Shown here: positions 4,882 through 5,832 of the stretch, piece by piece
Numbering within the stretch: the stretch's first letter is position 1
How the letters are laid out: the number at the start of each line of letters is the position of its first letter
Origin: Candidatus Nomurabacteria bacterium
Lineage (GTDB): Bacteria > Patescibacteriota > Minisyncoccia > Phycocordibacterales > UBA9973
Assembly: GCA_943350065.1 (NCBI GenBank)
Contig: CALQZZ010000037.1
Location: 1 to 5,832 of the forward strand
DNA: 5,832 nt
Direction: 5' to 3'
Notes under the pieces: generated by a model
Databases searched by the model: none
Seen by the model: the letters and a program-made list of their open reading frames with translations, nothing else
Told to the model about the DNA's origin: nothing
Made by a program: the position numbers and the translations under genes

Positions 4882-5832
4882 TTAAGCTTTTAGCTCTTCA
4901 CCTTCTGGCTTTACTTCTTCGCCTTTGACTTCTGTAGCTTGTTCTTCGGGTGTCTGTTGCCCTTGGCCAGCTGGAGCTTCACCACCTGCTTTACTCATAG
5001 CTTCACCGATCTTGGACATTTCTGTAGAAAGTTCTTCTAAAGCTTTTTGAATAGCTGGTAAGTCTGTACCATCTTTCAATCCACGAAGTGCTGTAATTTT
5101 TGCATTCACTCCATCTTTTACATCTGCTGGAATTTTTGCTTCATTATCTTTGAGCGCTTTTTCTGCAGAGTAGATAGTCATTTCACAAGAATTTTTTATT
5201 TCAGCTAATTCTTTCTTTTGTTTATCTTCTTCAGCATGAAGTTCTGCATCAGCTTGCATTTTCTTTATGTCTTCATCTTTCAATCCTGAACTTGCTTCAA
5301 TTTTGATTGATTGAGTTTTACCTGAAGCTTTATCTTTTGCTGTAACGTTCAAAATTCCGTTTGCATCAACATCGAAAGAAACTTCGACTTGTGGCATACC
5401 GCGCGGTGCTGGTGGAATTCCATCGAGGATAAATCTTCCGAGTGATTTGTTATCACTTGCCATTGGGCGTTCACCTTGAACGATATGGATTTCTACACTA
5501 GTCTGATTATCTGCGGCTGTAGAAAATGTTTGTGATTTAGAGGATGGAATAGTTGTATTTCTTTCAACTAATTTTGTAGCTACACCTCCGAGTGTTTCAA
5601 TACCGAGTGAAAGTGGAATAACATCGAGAAGCAAAACATCACGCACATCACCTTGCAATACTCCAGCTTGCACTGCAGCACCGAGGGCGACGACTTCGTC
5701 TGGATTAATACTCAGATTCGGAGTTTTACCAAAAACCTTTTTCACTTCTTCGACGATCTTTGGCATTCTTGTTTGTCCTCCGACCATTATTATTTCATTC
5801 ATTTCTTCCATTTTGAAACCAGAAGCAGTCAT
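4882..5832 (-). CDS. dnaK: Chaperone DnaK (Hsp70), C-terminal half, cut by the right edge
   Basis: DnaK is the ATP-driven cytoplasmic chaperone that binds hydrophobic peptides and cycles with DnaJ and GrpE. The visible 316 residues start near E. coli DnaK position 324, so the first half of the nucleotide-binding domain is off the window; the Met codon at the edge is internal, not the start. Residues 17-23 (VGGQTRM) and 43-58 (NPDE to AAVQAGVL) end the ATPase domain. DVLLLD (65-70) is the interdomain linker. Residues 71-185 are the beta substrate-binding domain (PLSLGIET, FSTAADNQTSVEIHIVQGER, DGIPPAPRGMPQ, DVDANGILNVTAKDK). Residues 186-283 form the helical lid, and the tail is Glu/Gly/Pro-rich, ending EEVKPEGEELKA. 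By alignment to E. coli, the arch residues M404 and A429 are Leu81 and Ala106 here, and V436 is Val113. The gene ends in TAA and is followed at once by a strong terminator, so it probably forms its own unit, perhaps with grpE upstream outside the window. Confidence 0.97.
   Translation of the reverse strand: MTASGFKMEEMNEIIMVGGQTRMPKIVEEVKKVFGKTPNLSINPDEVVALGAAVQAGVLQGDVRDVLLLDVIPLSLGIETLGGVATKLVERNTTIPSSKSQTFSTAADNQTSVEIHIVQGERPMASDNKSLGRFILDGIPPAPRGMPQVEVSFDVDANGILNVTAKDKASGKTQSIKIEASSGLKDEDIKKMQADAELHAEEDKQKKELAEIKNSCEMTIYSAEKALKDNEAKIPADVKDGVNAKITALRGLKDGTDLPAIQKALEELSTEMSKIGEAMSKAGGEAPAGQGQQTPEEQATEVKGEEVKPEGEELKA

Overview
This is an AT-rich bacterial window in which every supportable gene lies on the minus strand. 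In transcription order, right to left, it holds: the C-terminal half of dnaK (cut by the right edge); a TraG/VirD4-like ATPase with a zinc ribbon; a subtilisin-family (S8) protease; a short dnaJ; a secreted or membrane-anchored protein of unknown function; and the first 20 codons of another exported protein (cut by the left edge). The plus strand shows only antisense shadows of these genes.

The content suggests a member of the Candidate Phyla Radiation (Patescibacteria), probably Parcubacteria-like. This is inference from four traits: a soluble TraG-type ATPase carrying a CxxC-x17-CxxC zinc ribbon and a Pro-rich tail, a DnaJ reduced to one C-terminal domain without zinc fingers, start codons without Shine-Dalgarno sequences, and very tight gene spacing. 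Standard stop codons (TAA, TAG) are used and no gene requires UGA recoding.

Layout: dnaK ends at 4882 and is followed by a strong intrinsic terminator (4837-4874). The ATPase gene (4807-2708) has its own extended -10 directly after that terminator. The protease (2695-1613) starts 12 nt after the ATPase stop and is much more AT-rich than its neighbours, so it looks like a later arrival. dnaJ (1582-935) and the unknown exported-protein gene (919-62) each have a TGCTATA(G/A)T extended -10 in the short gap before them. The -10 before the latter is only 6 nt from the ATG, which predicts a leaderless mRNA. The final partial gene starts 1 nt after the previous stop.

DnaK and DnaJ are chaperone partners in protein folding. 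The ATPase and the protease sit between them, so a protein-quality-control or transport link is possible but is supported only by position. The least expected structural item is a GC-rich palindromic repeat-like element embedded in frame in the ATPase tail (2756-2790).
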